A DNA stretch of 64,000 nucleotides from Leptodontidium sp. MPI-SDFR-AT-0119 (Eukaryota > Ascomycota > Leotiomycetes > Helotiales > Leptodontidiaceae). The notes beneath the pieces were generated by a model, which did no database searches, was not told where the DNA came from, and saw only the letters and a list, made by a program, of their open reading frames with translations. The stretch spans positions 186,001-250,000 of the forward strand of contig JAHLEZ010000012.1 of NCBI GenBank assembly GCA_020726505.1. Direction: 5' to 3'. Positions 1 to 12,500 of this stretch are shown here, piece after piece (the stretch's first letter is position 1; each line of letters begins with the position of its first letter). The translations under genes were made by a program, and so were the position numbers.

Positions 1-272
1 GTCGCTGGAGAAGTCCTTGCCGTGGACCGCGTTGTTGAGGGCCGTGTAGAAGTTCTCGTAGGCGTTGGCACGGGTGATGGTGCGTGCTTCGGTGCGTTTG
101 TTGGGACGCTGCTCGAGATGGACTCCCTTTGCGATGAGGCAGAGCATGGTGTGGAGCTGTGAGAGATAGGTTAGCTGCGTTATAACATGTGGACTCGATC
201 TCGAAGCAAGCTGAGAGAGTCACTCACCTCGAACTGAGTCCACTCGTGCTCTCTGGGGCGAATTGGAGGCAT
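1..272 (-). CDS. Hypothetical protein, 5' part only
   Basis: This is the start of an unrecognised gene that runs off the left edge. Exon 1 (272-228) begins at an ATG in a good context (CGCCACC before it) and encodes MPPIRPREHEWTQFE. A 71-base intron (227-157) has a GTGAGT donor and a CACAG acceptor, and the frame stays open from 156 to the edge with LHTMLCLIAKG as its first residues. The 67 visible residues are hydrophilic, with a basic patch (EQRPNKRTEART), no signal peptide and no membrane segment. I do not recognise the family. Codon phase closes exactly across the intron, which is the main reason to believe the model. Confidence 0.6.
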
Positions 273-1519
273 GGTGGCGATATGTGTTGGCTCTGCGGTA
301 GTTGGCTTTGTTGACAGGAGGAGGATCGATCAAGATCGATAGCGACGCTTTCGAGATCTCGAGAATGCGAGTTCGCTGTTGATGTTAAATTGAGGAAATC
401 AGATTAACAAAAGAGTGAGGATTGATATAAGTAGAGAATTGGAAGGATAGTAAATAGACAAGTCCTGCTAGCTTGGTCTACACTCAATGGCGAGTAGGTG
501 ATTCAGGCCGAAAGTTTCCTGTCAAGGTGAGGAGTAGATGCCTGATCTCGAGAAGTATGTAGATATCCTTGAGATCGAGGTCAACGAAGCGACAATTATT
601 TGGCATGACCTGTGCTTGTTAACGTTCGAGGGGCTGGATGGAGCGACACAATCAGGTGTCGAGTTGAGAATGTGGATATTGACTATGGTGATGATAATAG
701 AGTGATCTATGGCAAGAAATGAATATAAACGATGGAGGGTGACAATGGGTGAGAGGATTAAATTCGAAGGCATTTTCTGCGGCGCTGTCGAGTCCGAGAT
801 GGATAGGAAGAAGTTGGGTTGTTAGTCTGTCAGTCGAATCTGAAAAGGGGAGGAGCGACCTCGCTACGATTTCGGCCAATCATATATATCCATCGTCTAG
901 CTTGTTTTTCCTGCCGTTCAAGGAACTCCTGGGCAAGTCAGGGCTGGCAGTTCCCCAGCACAGCTACACATTTAACATAGAATTAGAATGCCAGATTGTC
1001 ACCTAGGTAGGTACGTGGAGTAGTACGGAAATACACCAAGCACCTGCAATTGAAGAATCTTCATATTCACGTGACAACATACAAATGTCACCCGCTCATC
1101 ATGCCATCATCTCATGCCGCTCATCTAAGTTACCGAAGGTAGACCGCCGCCCATATGACACACAAAGCAATCATCTAACTACAATCACCTCTCCCATTTT
1201 GCACCCTCCTCCCATATGCAAAGTCAGAGATTATCACCCTGCTTTCAGGATCGCTGCATAGAACCGCACCCCATCAATTGTAAATGCAAGCAAGCACTTC
1301 AAGTCCAGTCCAGACCGAGATATCCAACGCCCCCTAGTATGCATGCACCGGCTTTTTACGAAACAGATCTCGTCGTTCACAAGTGCAGAAAGGCTAGTAT
1401 ATGCCTTGTGTGCGATACTGGAATGTATCGTATCTGTGTTGTGTTAGCAATGTACACGGAGTGAAGCGAAATCTCAAATCTTGGGAAACGCGAGGGGGAA
1501 ACCAGGGAGGGAGGCGGCC
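273..1519. other. Intergenic region between the hypothetical gene and pik1
   Basis: About 1.25 kb with no convincing coding exon; open frames here are short and lack coding character. It should hold the promoter of the minus-strand gene at 1-272 and the 3' flank of pik1. Near 1000 there is a CCTAGGTAGGTAC-type element, similar to the CTAGGTAC palindromes near 4980. Nothing else stands out. Confidence 0.5.
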
Positions 1520-4500
1520 TTACAATCGTGTATAATAACTTCCCAACGACTTCCCAATCAAATCCGTCTCTACAAACTGCTCCGCCTCATCTGCGCTAAG
1601 CTGTAGTTGAAATCGCTGTCGAAGACTATTGGTCGCTTGGAGAACGCCATACGAAAAACATGGCATCTTCGATTCTCGACCCATCATGTTGACGAGATCA
1701 ATCAGGTTATCTGCAGATCGGCGAAGTGCTGTTCAGGTTAGAAGGGCCCCCTGTCACAATATCAGAGATCGTACCTTGGAAAGCCTGTTTGCAAAGCTTC
1801 TTGTAATCATCAAAAGCAGGAGATCCCACACCACCCAGAACATCCACGTAATCTTGCGTCAACTTGAAAGGCGCGGCTTCGAACCCAACAGACCCAGGTG
1901 AGTTCGAGAGCATGAATCCGAAATCGATGTGGATGATATGGCCCTCGTTGTCGACGAGAACGTTGCCATTGTGTCGATCTTTGAGCTGGAGAATGTACGA
2001 TATGATACTGTAAGCAGCAAGAGAGCGTTTGAAACAGTCCTGCGCAGCTTGGTATGCCTCCGTCTCGGGTGCGCCGAAAGTCTTGACGAAGTGGTCCTTT
2101 AAGGTAGCAATCCTCCTGCGTGGGTTTTGGCCAGCTTCAATTGTTGCCAAAGTCAGACTCCTCTTCAGTGAGTGTAGCGAAACTCCATTCGTGATAGTTT
2201 CGATCAAGCCAGAAGATTCCCCAGTGACTAGAATCCGCATTCTCTTGACCCAAACAGGTGTTTCAGCATCAGAAAAGATCTTTTCGCAGACGCTAATCAA
2301 CTGGCAAGCGAAGGCTTCTTGTCTCAAATCGTCTCCAGTCTTGACAATAACACTCAACACATCCCAATTCTTCATCCACCCATATGGAGATGATTTCCGG
2401 ATCCGTTCCTTTTTCAGATTCCAAGCTTCTCCAAATGTGGCAGCACTTGGATCATCTCTATCGCCCTTCCTCTGGACACCACCAGTTTTCTGATCGTTCT
2501 CCATTCTGGCTGCACCAGCTCCAGTATTCAGGGCGGAATCAGTCGTGGTACCCTCCTCGATATCGTCGGGTACAATGTTCACCGCAGCAGCATTAGCATT
2601 TGCCATTATCGTATCGAAAGTTGGTGCATTCATCCCATCATCTATTTCAAAACTCTGCTCCTCTAGACTCTGCATACTGGCAATAATCTTGGCCCGAATG
2701 GCTGCAACTTCGTGCTTCGGCCGCTTCCCGCTCGTTGAATCCAGCTGCGCTAACATTTGTGACGCTGTTCTCATGTGCGTTGCGAGTGCAGAAAAATCAG
2801 GTTGATCAGCAGCTCCAGAGCGGCCATGACTGGGTAAAGTCATTTTCCTCCCAGGGCTACTTGACCGTGACGTTGATGCTCCTGAGGTTCTTGGTGTGAC
2901 TAGACCAGACTGTGTAGAAAGTGTAGTTGCGCCACTTGAAAGTCGCGGTGGATGGGAAACGGGAGCATTCTCCTTTTCTTGGGCGCCATCAACGGTCTTT
3001 ATCAGCGGCGAGCTTCCAATATCCCCAGAAACAGGTTCAAACACACTATCAGTAGCGGTCTCGGTAGGTTTGGTCCCATTTCGTGCCCTTCCTGATTCCG
3101 AAAGATCAAATATCCGACGTCGACTAGACCCTTGCTCAGACATGAGCTTAGCTAGTAATGTCTTGTTGTCCTCTGTCGATGGCTCAAACGAGAAGTCTTC
3201 CCGCAAAACTTCAACCATGAGTAAATACGGCACTTTCTCCGCACTGTTCAGAACTGTCGCCTCTGCCGGGTTCAGTCTGACAATCCTATGATGTCGGCTC
3301 TTACTGGGAATTCCATCTACTAAAGTTGCGGGGCAGATCACTGGAATGTCCACCTCAGCCGGTAAGTCTTGATCAATAAGAGCCAATTCTGCACGTAGTG
3401 CACTAAGCCTTGCTGGTTTGGGGACAATAACCAATCGGGTTGATATGTCTTCCAGGGCAGTAATGAATTGAGTTTGAGAGCGAAAGTAATTTTGTCTCAG
3501 CAATTTCACTTTCTGTGCGTCTGACAGGGCACCAGGGGTGAGGGGTCTGGCAACATGAACATGCTTCTTGTGTAATAAATCCGCTGGCCGTTGAGCAAGA
3601 CCTGCGGTTGCGGGTGTAGGAGGCCTTGTCGTTGACATTCTAGGAGATCGGGCGTCAGGTAAAGGTAGTGAGGAAGAGCTGAGTCGGGGATCTGCTGCTC
3701 CAAGGTCAAGATGTGTTGGTCGAGGTCTTGGCTCTAGCGGTTGTCTGCGACTCGAATTCGACGACGACGGCCTCGAGAGAGAAGTTGTCCTATTCGGTCT
3801 TGGACGAGCATCTGAAGGAAAGGTTCCATTTACAGGTGTGCTCGCGATTCGCCCACCTTCCTTCGCCCTCCTTGTCCTCGTAGATCCCGGTGTGGTAGTA
3901 TGGCTCCTCACAATTTTCTGCTGCGTCTGGCTCGCATCTGAAATAACATCTCCAGTCGACTGAGGTTTCCTTGCCTGAGCAATCGCCAACGGGCCCGCCC
4001 ATTTGGGAAGAAAGGGGACTGCAACACTGGCTAACACAAAGCTGGCTAGGACCGTCACCGGCAGAACATTTTCCTTGATCTTCTCATTTCTCGCCGGTTC
4101 CGCGAGTCCAAATACAATATGCTGCACCTTATTATATATCCTCCTACAAGTCTTGAAGGCCTCGGATTGGGGGTTCGCAGATAGATCATGGAGGTATGTT
4201 TGGAAGAGCCAGAATGTCTAAGCCCCTTATTAGCAAATGCGTTCGTATTTTCGGCCAGGAGCGGAACCCACCAGCAGCGCAGCGTTCACAGATTCTTCGC
4301 AGAGGTCTAGAATGAATTCCTCCAATGCCATGGACTCGTTGTCGACGCTGATGATGAGGTGGCATAGCTGCGGGAGGAAGAACTCGATTTCCTCGTAACT
4401 GAACTGGCGGAGCTTCGAGCAGAGCACATAATGGATGCCGACATGGTCCGCATATCGTCTAGGTTCAAGGTCAGCTATACTTCGACTCGGCCGGAGACGC

Positions 4501-4611
4501 TGGTGAAGGGGAAGGGAAGAGGGAGCCATACGACAGGTACGCCACGGAGAGGAAGGGGTTCTGGTTGAAGACATCGCTCTCGATGAATCTCTTCAGTAGG
4601 TCCCACGACAT
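1520..4611 (-). CDS. pik1: Phosphatidylinositol 4-kinase Pik1 (type III beta)
   Basis: Converts phosphatidylinositol to PI4P, mainly at the Golgi, for secretion. Four exons: 4611-4532, 4458-4272, 4217-1775 and 1728-1520, giving 972 residues, close to the usual size. The N-terminal lipid-kinase-unique helical part starts MSWDLLKRFIES and continues with RYADHVGIHYVLC (residues ~28-130). A long Ser/Pro-rich linker follows. The kinase domain shows GDDLRQE (~715), the catalytic loop DRHNGNVLVD (~835) and the metal-binding HIDFGF (~854), and the protein ends SYYTRL. The last intron uses a GTACGA donor; reading through it gives a false stop. An ATG 48 bases upstream (4659) is in frame, but the chosen start matches the family N-terminus. 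All phases close. Confidence 0.95.
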
Positions 4612-5302
4612 TGGGCCTACCAGACGTGGGCGGTATGGAGGGAGCGAGCGGAGAGGCACAATGCCTCTGGTAATCTCGACATCAACAGGAGCGGCGAAGG
4701 GCGAGGAGCATGGCTAGACGAACCATGTATAGGTAGGCAGTTTATCCGCGGCAGTCGATCCAATTCGGTGGGAGGTTCTCTGGTCCTGTACTCTCTCTCG
4801 AAAGTGCCAAGTGGGAGGTTTCGATCATGAATTCTGGTCAAGCCACTTGAGGCGTTCGGCGGCCCGGCAGAATAGGCCCCACTTTCCCCCTTTCCATCCA
4901 CCCACCAGAGCGAGCATGCTTAAAAGTAAGGTAGCTAAGTTTCATGACAGCTTCAGATTCGATGCTTACATTGCAGTACCTAGGTACCTAGGTACCTAAA
5001 TAGCTTTAGGTAATCTGATTTTTCCTCCCAGAGTCAAGGAAACACAAGTCACGAAGAGATTAATAATGTTCCTCAAAGCTGCATCAAGCCTATTCAATAT
5101 TTGCTCAATTGTATTTGCTTGCCTTCCTCATTTAGAGAAATGTCTCAAGTAGTTGCTTAAATGCGAGCATTAAAGTATGATAATCGGGTATCCAAATCTA
5201 CTCAAGATCCTCTCCTCTATCGTACAATTTCATCCTATTCATACAGATGCCCATCCAACGCCAAATAATCAAATGGTAGCTTTCCCCTCAGTCCCAGCTC
5301 AT
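4612..5302. other. Intergenic region, pik1 promoter side
   Basis: About 0.7 kb upstream of pik1 and downstream of the monooxygenase-like gene. No gene is visible. It holds overlapping CCTAGGTACCTAGGTACC palindromes at about 4978-4998, followed by an AT-rich stretch. Such CTAGGTAC runs are frequent in fungal intergenic DNA and I assign no function. Confidence 0.5.
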
Positions 5303-6337
5303 TCAAACTGTCTCGTAAGTCCCAGCCTCCTTTCCATAGACCTTCTGAACATCTTCCTTCTTATCTACTAAACCCCTTCGTCCCCTACTCGTTCTCAAAC
5401 TCCCCCTATTCGCATCCAGCAATGGACGAACCCACTCCTCCTTAACCTCACCACCAACCAACTGACCATCCTTCTTCATGTACGTCGTGTTTCCCAGAAG
5501 GGTCGGTTGGAAGTTGACATACACGCCCTCCCACATACCCGCATCTGCTTCGTACACTTCATGCATGATACCGATGTGGTTGAGTTTCTTCATATTGTCG
5601 TTCCACCACCTCCAGGCCGCAAGATGTGTAGGGCCGTAGGCGAAACGATGGACGTCGTCAATAGACCTCCAGTATGAGATCAAGACTTGTTCCGTTGCTC
5701 CGTTCTTGTCTTTTCGTGTCACCGCCGATTGACCGAGGACTGTAAACATGTCAGCTTCTTCATTCTGCATCAAAGCTCAACCACCATCAAAGGCGGGGGG
5801 AACGTACAGCCTGATTCCTGGGTTGGATCACCATTCAACTCCTTCGTCATCTGCCTCAGGAACTTTCCAACCTTGCCGAATTCCGGCTCGAACATGCCTA
5901 GCGGGTGGTTGCTCTTCGCTCCTAGTAACATGATTGCGATCTTTTCTTTCCCTGGACCAGTGAAATTTCCCTCTCGGTCGTGGGGTTGCGCGGTGTGCTT
6001 TTTGAAGATGGCGTCTTTGAGGTATGGATTGGGGATGAAATTGTAGGTGATGAGAATAGTGTCGATAATTCGAAAGAGGAGCAAGCCGATGGCTGGTCCG
6101 ACTGAGTAGAGTTTAGGGATTGGGAGGAGGAAGAGGAGGGTTTGAAGACAAGCGCCGATGAGGAGAATTGTCTGAAGCGAGAGATTTCCGTGGATGGCCT
6201 AAAGCTGTTAGATTTTATGTCTAATGACGTGTCGGAAAATACGGAGAAATTACGTTGAGCTTCAGTGAGAGAGAGTTGAAGTTGGGACCAGCAGGCTTAG
6301 AAGTTGTTGATGGGAGGATGTGTCTGTAATCCATCAT
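5303..6337 (-). CDS. af470-like monooxygenase family (DUF4188) protein
   Basis: Member of the fungal family named after af470 of the Aspergillus fumigatus fumagillin cluster; members are predicted heme-free monooxygenase-like proteins and mostly uncharacterised. Three exons: 6337-6254, 6198-5808 and 5739-5303, giving 303 residues. Residues ~34-80 hold two hydrophobic segments (LLIGACLQTLLFLLPIP and GLLLFRIIDTILITY), so it is probably membrane-attached. The conserved core includes FTGPGKEKIAIMLLGAKSNHP, ESGFLGQSA across the second intron, SYWRS and LAAWRWWNDN. The second intron has two possible acceptors; only the downstream one yields the family-like ESGFLG. No biosynthetic-cluster partners are seen beside it, so the substrate is unknown. 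Confidence 0.82.
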
Positions 6338-9300
6338 GAGATTGTTGTTGTGTTTTTAGCGTGGGGTGGTTCAAGGAACAAGGCGGTATGGCTGCCGAAG
6401 TAGCTTTCAGAGAATGATTGAATGATAGAATCTCGAATCCGAATCTCGGAGCTGAAGCTAAAAGATGGCTGTGAGTGTAAATAGCGATGCAGTAAGAAAG
6501 CCACCATCATCGGGGACTTTCTCCTTCCTATATACCACCCCGCACTCAGTGCATGCCATTGCATCCTCCGCCAACATTGTTGTAACAATGCACCGAGACA
6601 CAAACGTACGTCCGTAGTTATTGATAGCGTAATGTGGCTTCCTCGCCTCGGACTTTGGATTCGTCCAGTCTCGCACAATTGCAGATGTCCACAGTTAGGT
6701 GTGCGAATCTACCGCGCATACGGCCGCTGCCAAAGTAGTTGAGTCACTCGCATCTTGCAGCCGGCACAACATTCACCCTGCCTGGACCAATCATCAACCC
6801 GCCGACTGTCGCAAGGAGGACGAGCTTCGGTAAATAACCGAATGCGATGCAAGACATCCAATAGCTACCTGAACCCTGCCTACATGACGATGATTGCTAT
6901 GTTGGATTTTGGTGTTTGTGAAACTTCTGAAAGTGCGGGGTACAGTACGGTACAACTTCATGGGCAGAGCGGAGTGTTCTCCATAGATTCCAGGACGCCC
7001 CGACGGACTTAAAAAATTGCTAGGAAAGCAAATGCGGACTGTGCCAGCAATCCTCGCTGGGCTTAGAATGACGAATCTTACATGCGATCATAGACGACGA
7101 GTTCGTGCTCAGAGATGGCAAAATGTTTCTACTGAATCGGATTCCGTAGATTGCGCTGTCGTCGATCTTCCAGCAGGTACACAATTGCCAATCTTCCAAA
7201 GGCAGAACATCATCCAACATCAGCAATTGCGACGCCGAGCGGCTTCCTGATACTCACTCAATGTCTTGCTTGGAACCTGAAGCTAAATAGGGAATTACTG
7301 GTAGCAGTTCGTCTTCTCCAAGTAGCAAGACCCACATGAGACTATTGGTATTCGACAGACAATGGAGAGAAATGGACGCCAACGCGTTGTCAGAGTCCTT
7401 GCTTGAAATTTTAGAAGGTCGAGGGTATCAAAGTACCTGTCGAGCTCACAAGTTGAGGGGGAGATAGACTTCTCGGGAAAGAAAAGGACGCCCAAGTTGC
7501 CTATAGCTGCATGCGACTGCATCCGCTTGGAATGAAGAGACTACTCTAGACAAGATATGTGACAGAACTGATGCACGACAAGAATTCGAGTCGAGATTTC
7601 GAACTGACGTTACCATGTCGAAGGATGATCAGAAAACAGAAAGATGACCTTCCACCATCAGTTGAAGAAGCTGAGGTAGCTGACTCAGCTAGATCGGGCC
7701 GAGAAAAGAGCCCGACATTCTCCCGCCAGCCTTCAACCTTCAACGGTTTCCTCCACATGAGAGACTGCACGACATCACACCAAAAGGACTACAGAGCCCT
7801 TGCAGTATCTCCGAATCTATATTCCACTAAATCTCATATTATCTGCAGAAGAAATTATACCATCTGAGTGCTGCTTCAGTTCCCCTGTTTCAATAAATGC
7901 CCCTAGAAACAATACCCACTCCGAGCAGTCGAAATCAAACAATCTCCGGTCTAGAGGATTGAACTTCGACACAACAGAGACAGGACGTCAAGGTTAGGAA
8001 GACCTAGAGGTGTCTCTTGCCGATGCTAGAAACAGCGTGTCGAGTTGGTCTGGATGCATGGGAATATTCAATTGTGCTGCCATTTTCTCTGCGGCGACCA
8101 AGATGATTGGTGTTCATTGAGAAGAGTCATGACGCGACATGTTCCATTATCCATTCCTACCAAGTCACGGGAAACCATGTTTCCGTATTAGGACATATCA
8201 GTGCAGAAGCACAACTCGTTGACCTCGCCAGGATTTTATCGGTACCAAAGGCACGGCGGTTCATGAGGCTCTAACAGAGTTCGAGATCGCCCAGCTTTTC
8301 ACCAAATGTTCAGACGAGGGATTTCAGCCCATATTTCATTCCAGATGCCTGGTCTGCTCGATCGCACGATGCGCTGAGCTGCGCAATGCCATGAATGATG
8401 GTCTCAGTTTCCCTTGGCTTTTCGCGTCTTCCAAGAGTTCTCTCAGACCTCACTCGTCACCCACAGCAGCAGCCAAGGGAAGCCGTCAACTCTTAAAGGA
8501 TAGAAGCCGTGCGCAAGCTCTAGCGGCAAGAGCCTTCAAACGACGCGTACGCACCTTTCATTAGTTGCCGCAATAAAGTTTGCGACTGGACTGAGAAACG
8601 CCATTTCGGGGGTTTCAACCTCATGCGTCTCAGCTCTCCGATGTGGACGCCCCACAGCAACGTCCAGCCTTACACTGTCCTGGGTTCTTGATTCGGCAAT
8701 GATTTAGATGCCCAATCCGATGTTCTCGGCTCTAACTTCTGTTGTAATTGGTTCCAACCCGGGGAACGGCAGGATGATCAGAGTCGGGAGTCGTGGCCGG
8801 CTGCCAAGCGAGTACCAATGTGGCGATCAAATTCAGTTTTGACTCGAATTGTTCCACCAACTTTTGTTGTTGCAATTTCTCATGATCCTCTTGAATCACG
8901 TCAGGTGAGAGCTCAGTTTTGAGTGGAAGTTCTTTGTCGTTTCCCGCGTTTTCCCGTTCATGTCATATTCCAACTTCCAAGCAAGACCGCATTCTGATTA
9001 TCTGCACTGAGCTTCGGCTACAATAAGTTTCCATTGTACATCATTTAGCTTGATTTAGCTTGATTTCATCCGTTGTAAGGACCTTCAGCACATCACCCTG
9101 TAATTGAGGTGGATTTCATTACCAAATCGCTAGTAGCTCAAGTATCAGCCAAGTCTTGCTCTTGGCACCATCGTGGATTGGACGGGATTATGACAGCGGG
9201 ATGCCTCTCCACCACATGGGAACGTGTGTTTGGATTCGAAGCGATCATCCCATCAACTCCAAATTTCTCGGTTCCAGCCAAGAGCCGCTATATTTAGTCC

Positions 9301-9532
9301 CCGGGACTTTTCTTCTTTGGGACCTGGGAATTCCCCCTACCATCCATACAAGTATCTACGGTTGTACTTGGAGCAATATACTTTTCTTGCGTGTTTGTTG
9401 ATCCATTCTTCCTAATTCTTACGTTTATTTGCCAGTTTTCTCGACGCCTTGAAGGTGCTTTGATCTGGCCCTGGAGGTCCTCTAGTCATATATTCAACCT
9501 AATCCTGCTCAAAAGCAAGGCATACAATCATA
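6338..9532. other. Long gene-free interval upstream of the heme-reductase fusion
   Basis: 3.2 kb in which I find no coding exon on either strand: open frames are short and show no family resemblance. It is not obviously repetitive and I see no tRNA or transposon ends. It separates the divergently transcribed monooxygenase-like gene and fusion gene, so it may contain both promoters and possibly an unrecognised non-coding transcript or decayed sequence. The final 100 bases before 9533 are pyrimidine-rich and end ATCATAATG at the proposed start. Confidence 0.5.
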
Positions 9533-12500
9533 ATGTCGGAAAGGTCGTGTCCAATGTCTGCTTCCAGAGTCGGAACGGGGTGTCCTATGGGGAATAAAGG
9601 ACGCCGCACTGGTCCAAGAGGATGCAACTTTGCCAGCTTTTCACAACCAGGAGACCTGAGAGCCGCGTTCGATGTATGTATCTCGTTATGCCTTCTATTG
9701 CATCTCCAAAGGTTTGGGCACTTTGGATCCCTTGCATTGCTAACATCTTTAGATTCCTTCCGGTGTTGACCCAGAACAATATTTACGCCAAAGGTTTGAC
9801 AAAGTCCGAGCAAAACCACACAGCAACCCTTACTGACCTGTATTAGGGAACGGAAAGCTATCAACGAGTTACTCTACTCCAATGTTCCACCCATGCACAG
9901 TATCAAGGAGTTACAGATAACAAAAGGTGTCAAAAGTCTCGATTCGCTCAACGCAACAGAACAAGATCTACTCGCCGTAGCACTCGGAGCACCAGCACGC
10001 CAAGTACTCCTCAGAGCAGAAGAAGTCGGACCTCGAACTGGATGGCGAGATGGATACCTCAGTACAGAGTATGGCTTCACTCCACCCGATGCTGATGAGG
10101 CGGCCGGTGCTTTAGCAAGATCGCCCGGCCGGGTTTGGTCAGATCTCTGTGAAAGAATGCCAGGTTGTGTTGCAAGAGGTCGAGCACGAGAGGCTGTTGC
10201 TGCGTTGGCCGTGGTCGAGGGAACCGAGGAGGTTATTCCTGACAAAGCACTTTGGGCAGCACTAGTCGCCCTTGGTATGCTGTGCTCCATTTACAGATAT
10301 GAGGACAAGCACAACGGTAGCGAAGGCATCAACGTCACATCCCGGACACCAAGTGCTAGTGTCGAGATGAGCGATGAGTTGGGTGATGAAGTAAAAGGCA
10401 TCCCGAAAAGTATCGGATTACCATACTACCAGATCTGCAAACGGATGGGCAGATCAATACCTCATCTCACATTCTTCGACCAATCTTCTTACAACATCAA
10501 AGTTCGAGATCCCACTTCGGTTCATCCTTACGTTGGTCGATTCGACAATACTGATTTGAGGTGGCCCATGTTCGGAGATCAATCAGAAATTGCGTTTTTG
10601 AAAGGATGTGCTGACACATCAGGTAGGTTTTAGATGTCAAATGTGATAACTAGGTACTAAAAATTGACAGCTTCGTTCCAACACGGTGTCGATGCTATCG
10701 CAGCTTGTCAGGAGCATGTCATGAGCAGGAATCGAGAAGGCCTCCTACGAGAACTCATTAGACTGAAGGAGATTCTCGAACGGATGCCAAACGCCTTCCA
10801 CACCATTTCCATGAACCCCAAATCCGGTGAAAACTACGTATCGCCAGCAGAGTGGGTTCGATGGGCAAAATTCTCCGCTCCTCTCTCGAAGCGTTGTCCG
10901 GCAACATCAGGCCTGCAATTTCCTCCTTATCTAGTCATGGATGCATTCTTGGGCAGAAAGAAGTACGATTCGTTCCTGGGTGCTGAGGGCGTTCATCTAC
11001 GGGCTTGGCTGCCATCGAACTGGAGGGCATTTATCGCAGCTATCGAATACCACTACCAAATTCCCGAATACGTTGCGAAATCAGGCGATCCAGAACTCAT
11101 GGGAGCGCTGGATGGTATCGTGGAGGCTTATGCTGGCGAGCGCGGATTTATGGGAACCCATCGATACAAAGTTTTCGGTCTCTTGGAGGTTGCGGGAAAG
11201 ACGGGACGATCAGAAACGAACGGAAATTCTGGAAAACCTGACTCGAATGAGCGACCGTGGGAAGAGACTCACAAAGCGTTCTCCGATGCCATGAAGGAGC
11301 GACTTGAGCCGTTTCGAGGTCACCTGAAGGTCGAGCCTCATCAGATGCGCGGCACGTTCGCCGAATGCCGGTACAAGTCGAGGGTTTTGAGTAGGTCATT
11401 TGTGGACTCAGATCCTGATCGATCGATTGCGAGGGTCATGCTCGACATTCAGGAGACTGGAATGACCTTTCAGCCTGGGGACCGTTTGGCGGTCATGACT
11501 TTGAACAACTGGACTGAATGTGCCAAGGTTGCTGCCGCTTTAGGACTTGATGAGATGCTTGATCATCCAGTCACCCTGAATACTAGCTGGGAGAGGTTTG
11601 CACAGCATCTAGGGTCTGTTTCAAATGTTCCAACACCCCAGCTTACCGTCAAGGACATCCTCCGTCGTGGTCATCTTGCACCTCTTGGCAAAGAACTTGT
11701 CATGGGTCTTCACTTGATGCTTCGAGCATCTTCAAACACTGTTCTTCAGGTTCTAGCGACGAACGAATGGCCTGTTCGGGGTTCATTAGGCGATCTTCTT
11801 CAGGCCGCTGTCATGGAGACATCTTCACATATTTGGGACCAGGCCTTTGACATTTCAGGCAACCTCCCGTGGCTAGCCGAACTGATTCCTATCGAAGTGC
11901 CCAGGACATACAGCATTTCCAATTCGCCTGACGAACTTCTGCCCTCGACGGTGGACCTCACAGTCAGCAGGTCAAACTTCACCCTTTCACCCATCTTCTC
12001 GGACCCCATATCAACACTGCGTCATGGAGTCGGAAGTGGCTTCTTAAACCCTCCCGTCTCGAATCAAGAAGAGTTCATTGCTGACGACGAAGAGTTGCTC
12101 ATTGGTGTCTCACGACCTCTCTCATTCCAGCTGCCAATCGACGATGCTGCACCATGCGCTTTCTTCGCTGGTGGCAGTGGTATCGCGCCATTCAGATCCT
12201 TCTGGCAAAGCCGAGCTGGACGCTCTGTTGGAAAGAACATTCTCTACCTCGGAGTCCAATCACGTGAAAAGTTCTGCTACGAGAGCGAGATTCGGGAATA
12301 TGTCAATGCAGGCTACCTGGAGGTGCACACTGCTTTCTCTCGCGATTCTCGAGGCTTGGTCTATGATGCAAGGCGCCAAGATCTAGTCGAGAGGGAGATC
12401 ACACCGCGATATATCGACACATTGATCATCGAGCAGGGCGCGACAGTGTGCGATCTGGTCATGTCCAAGAAACAGGGAGGACTGGGAGGCTATCTCTACG

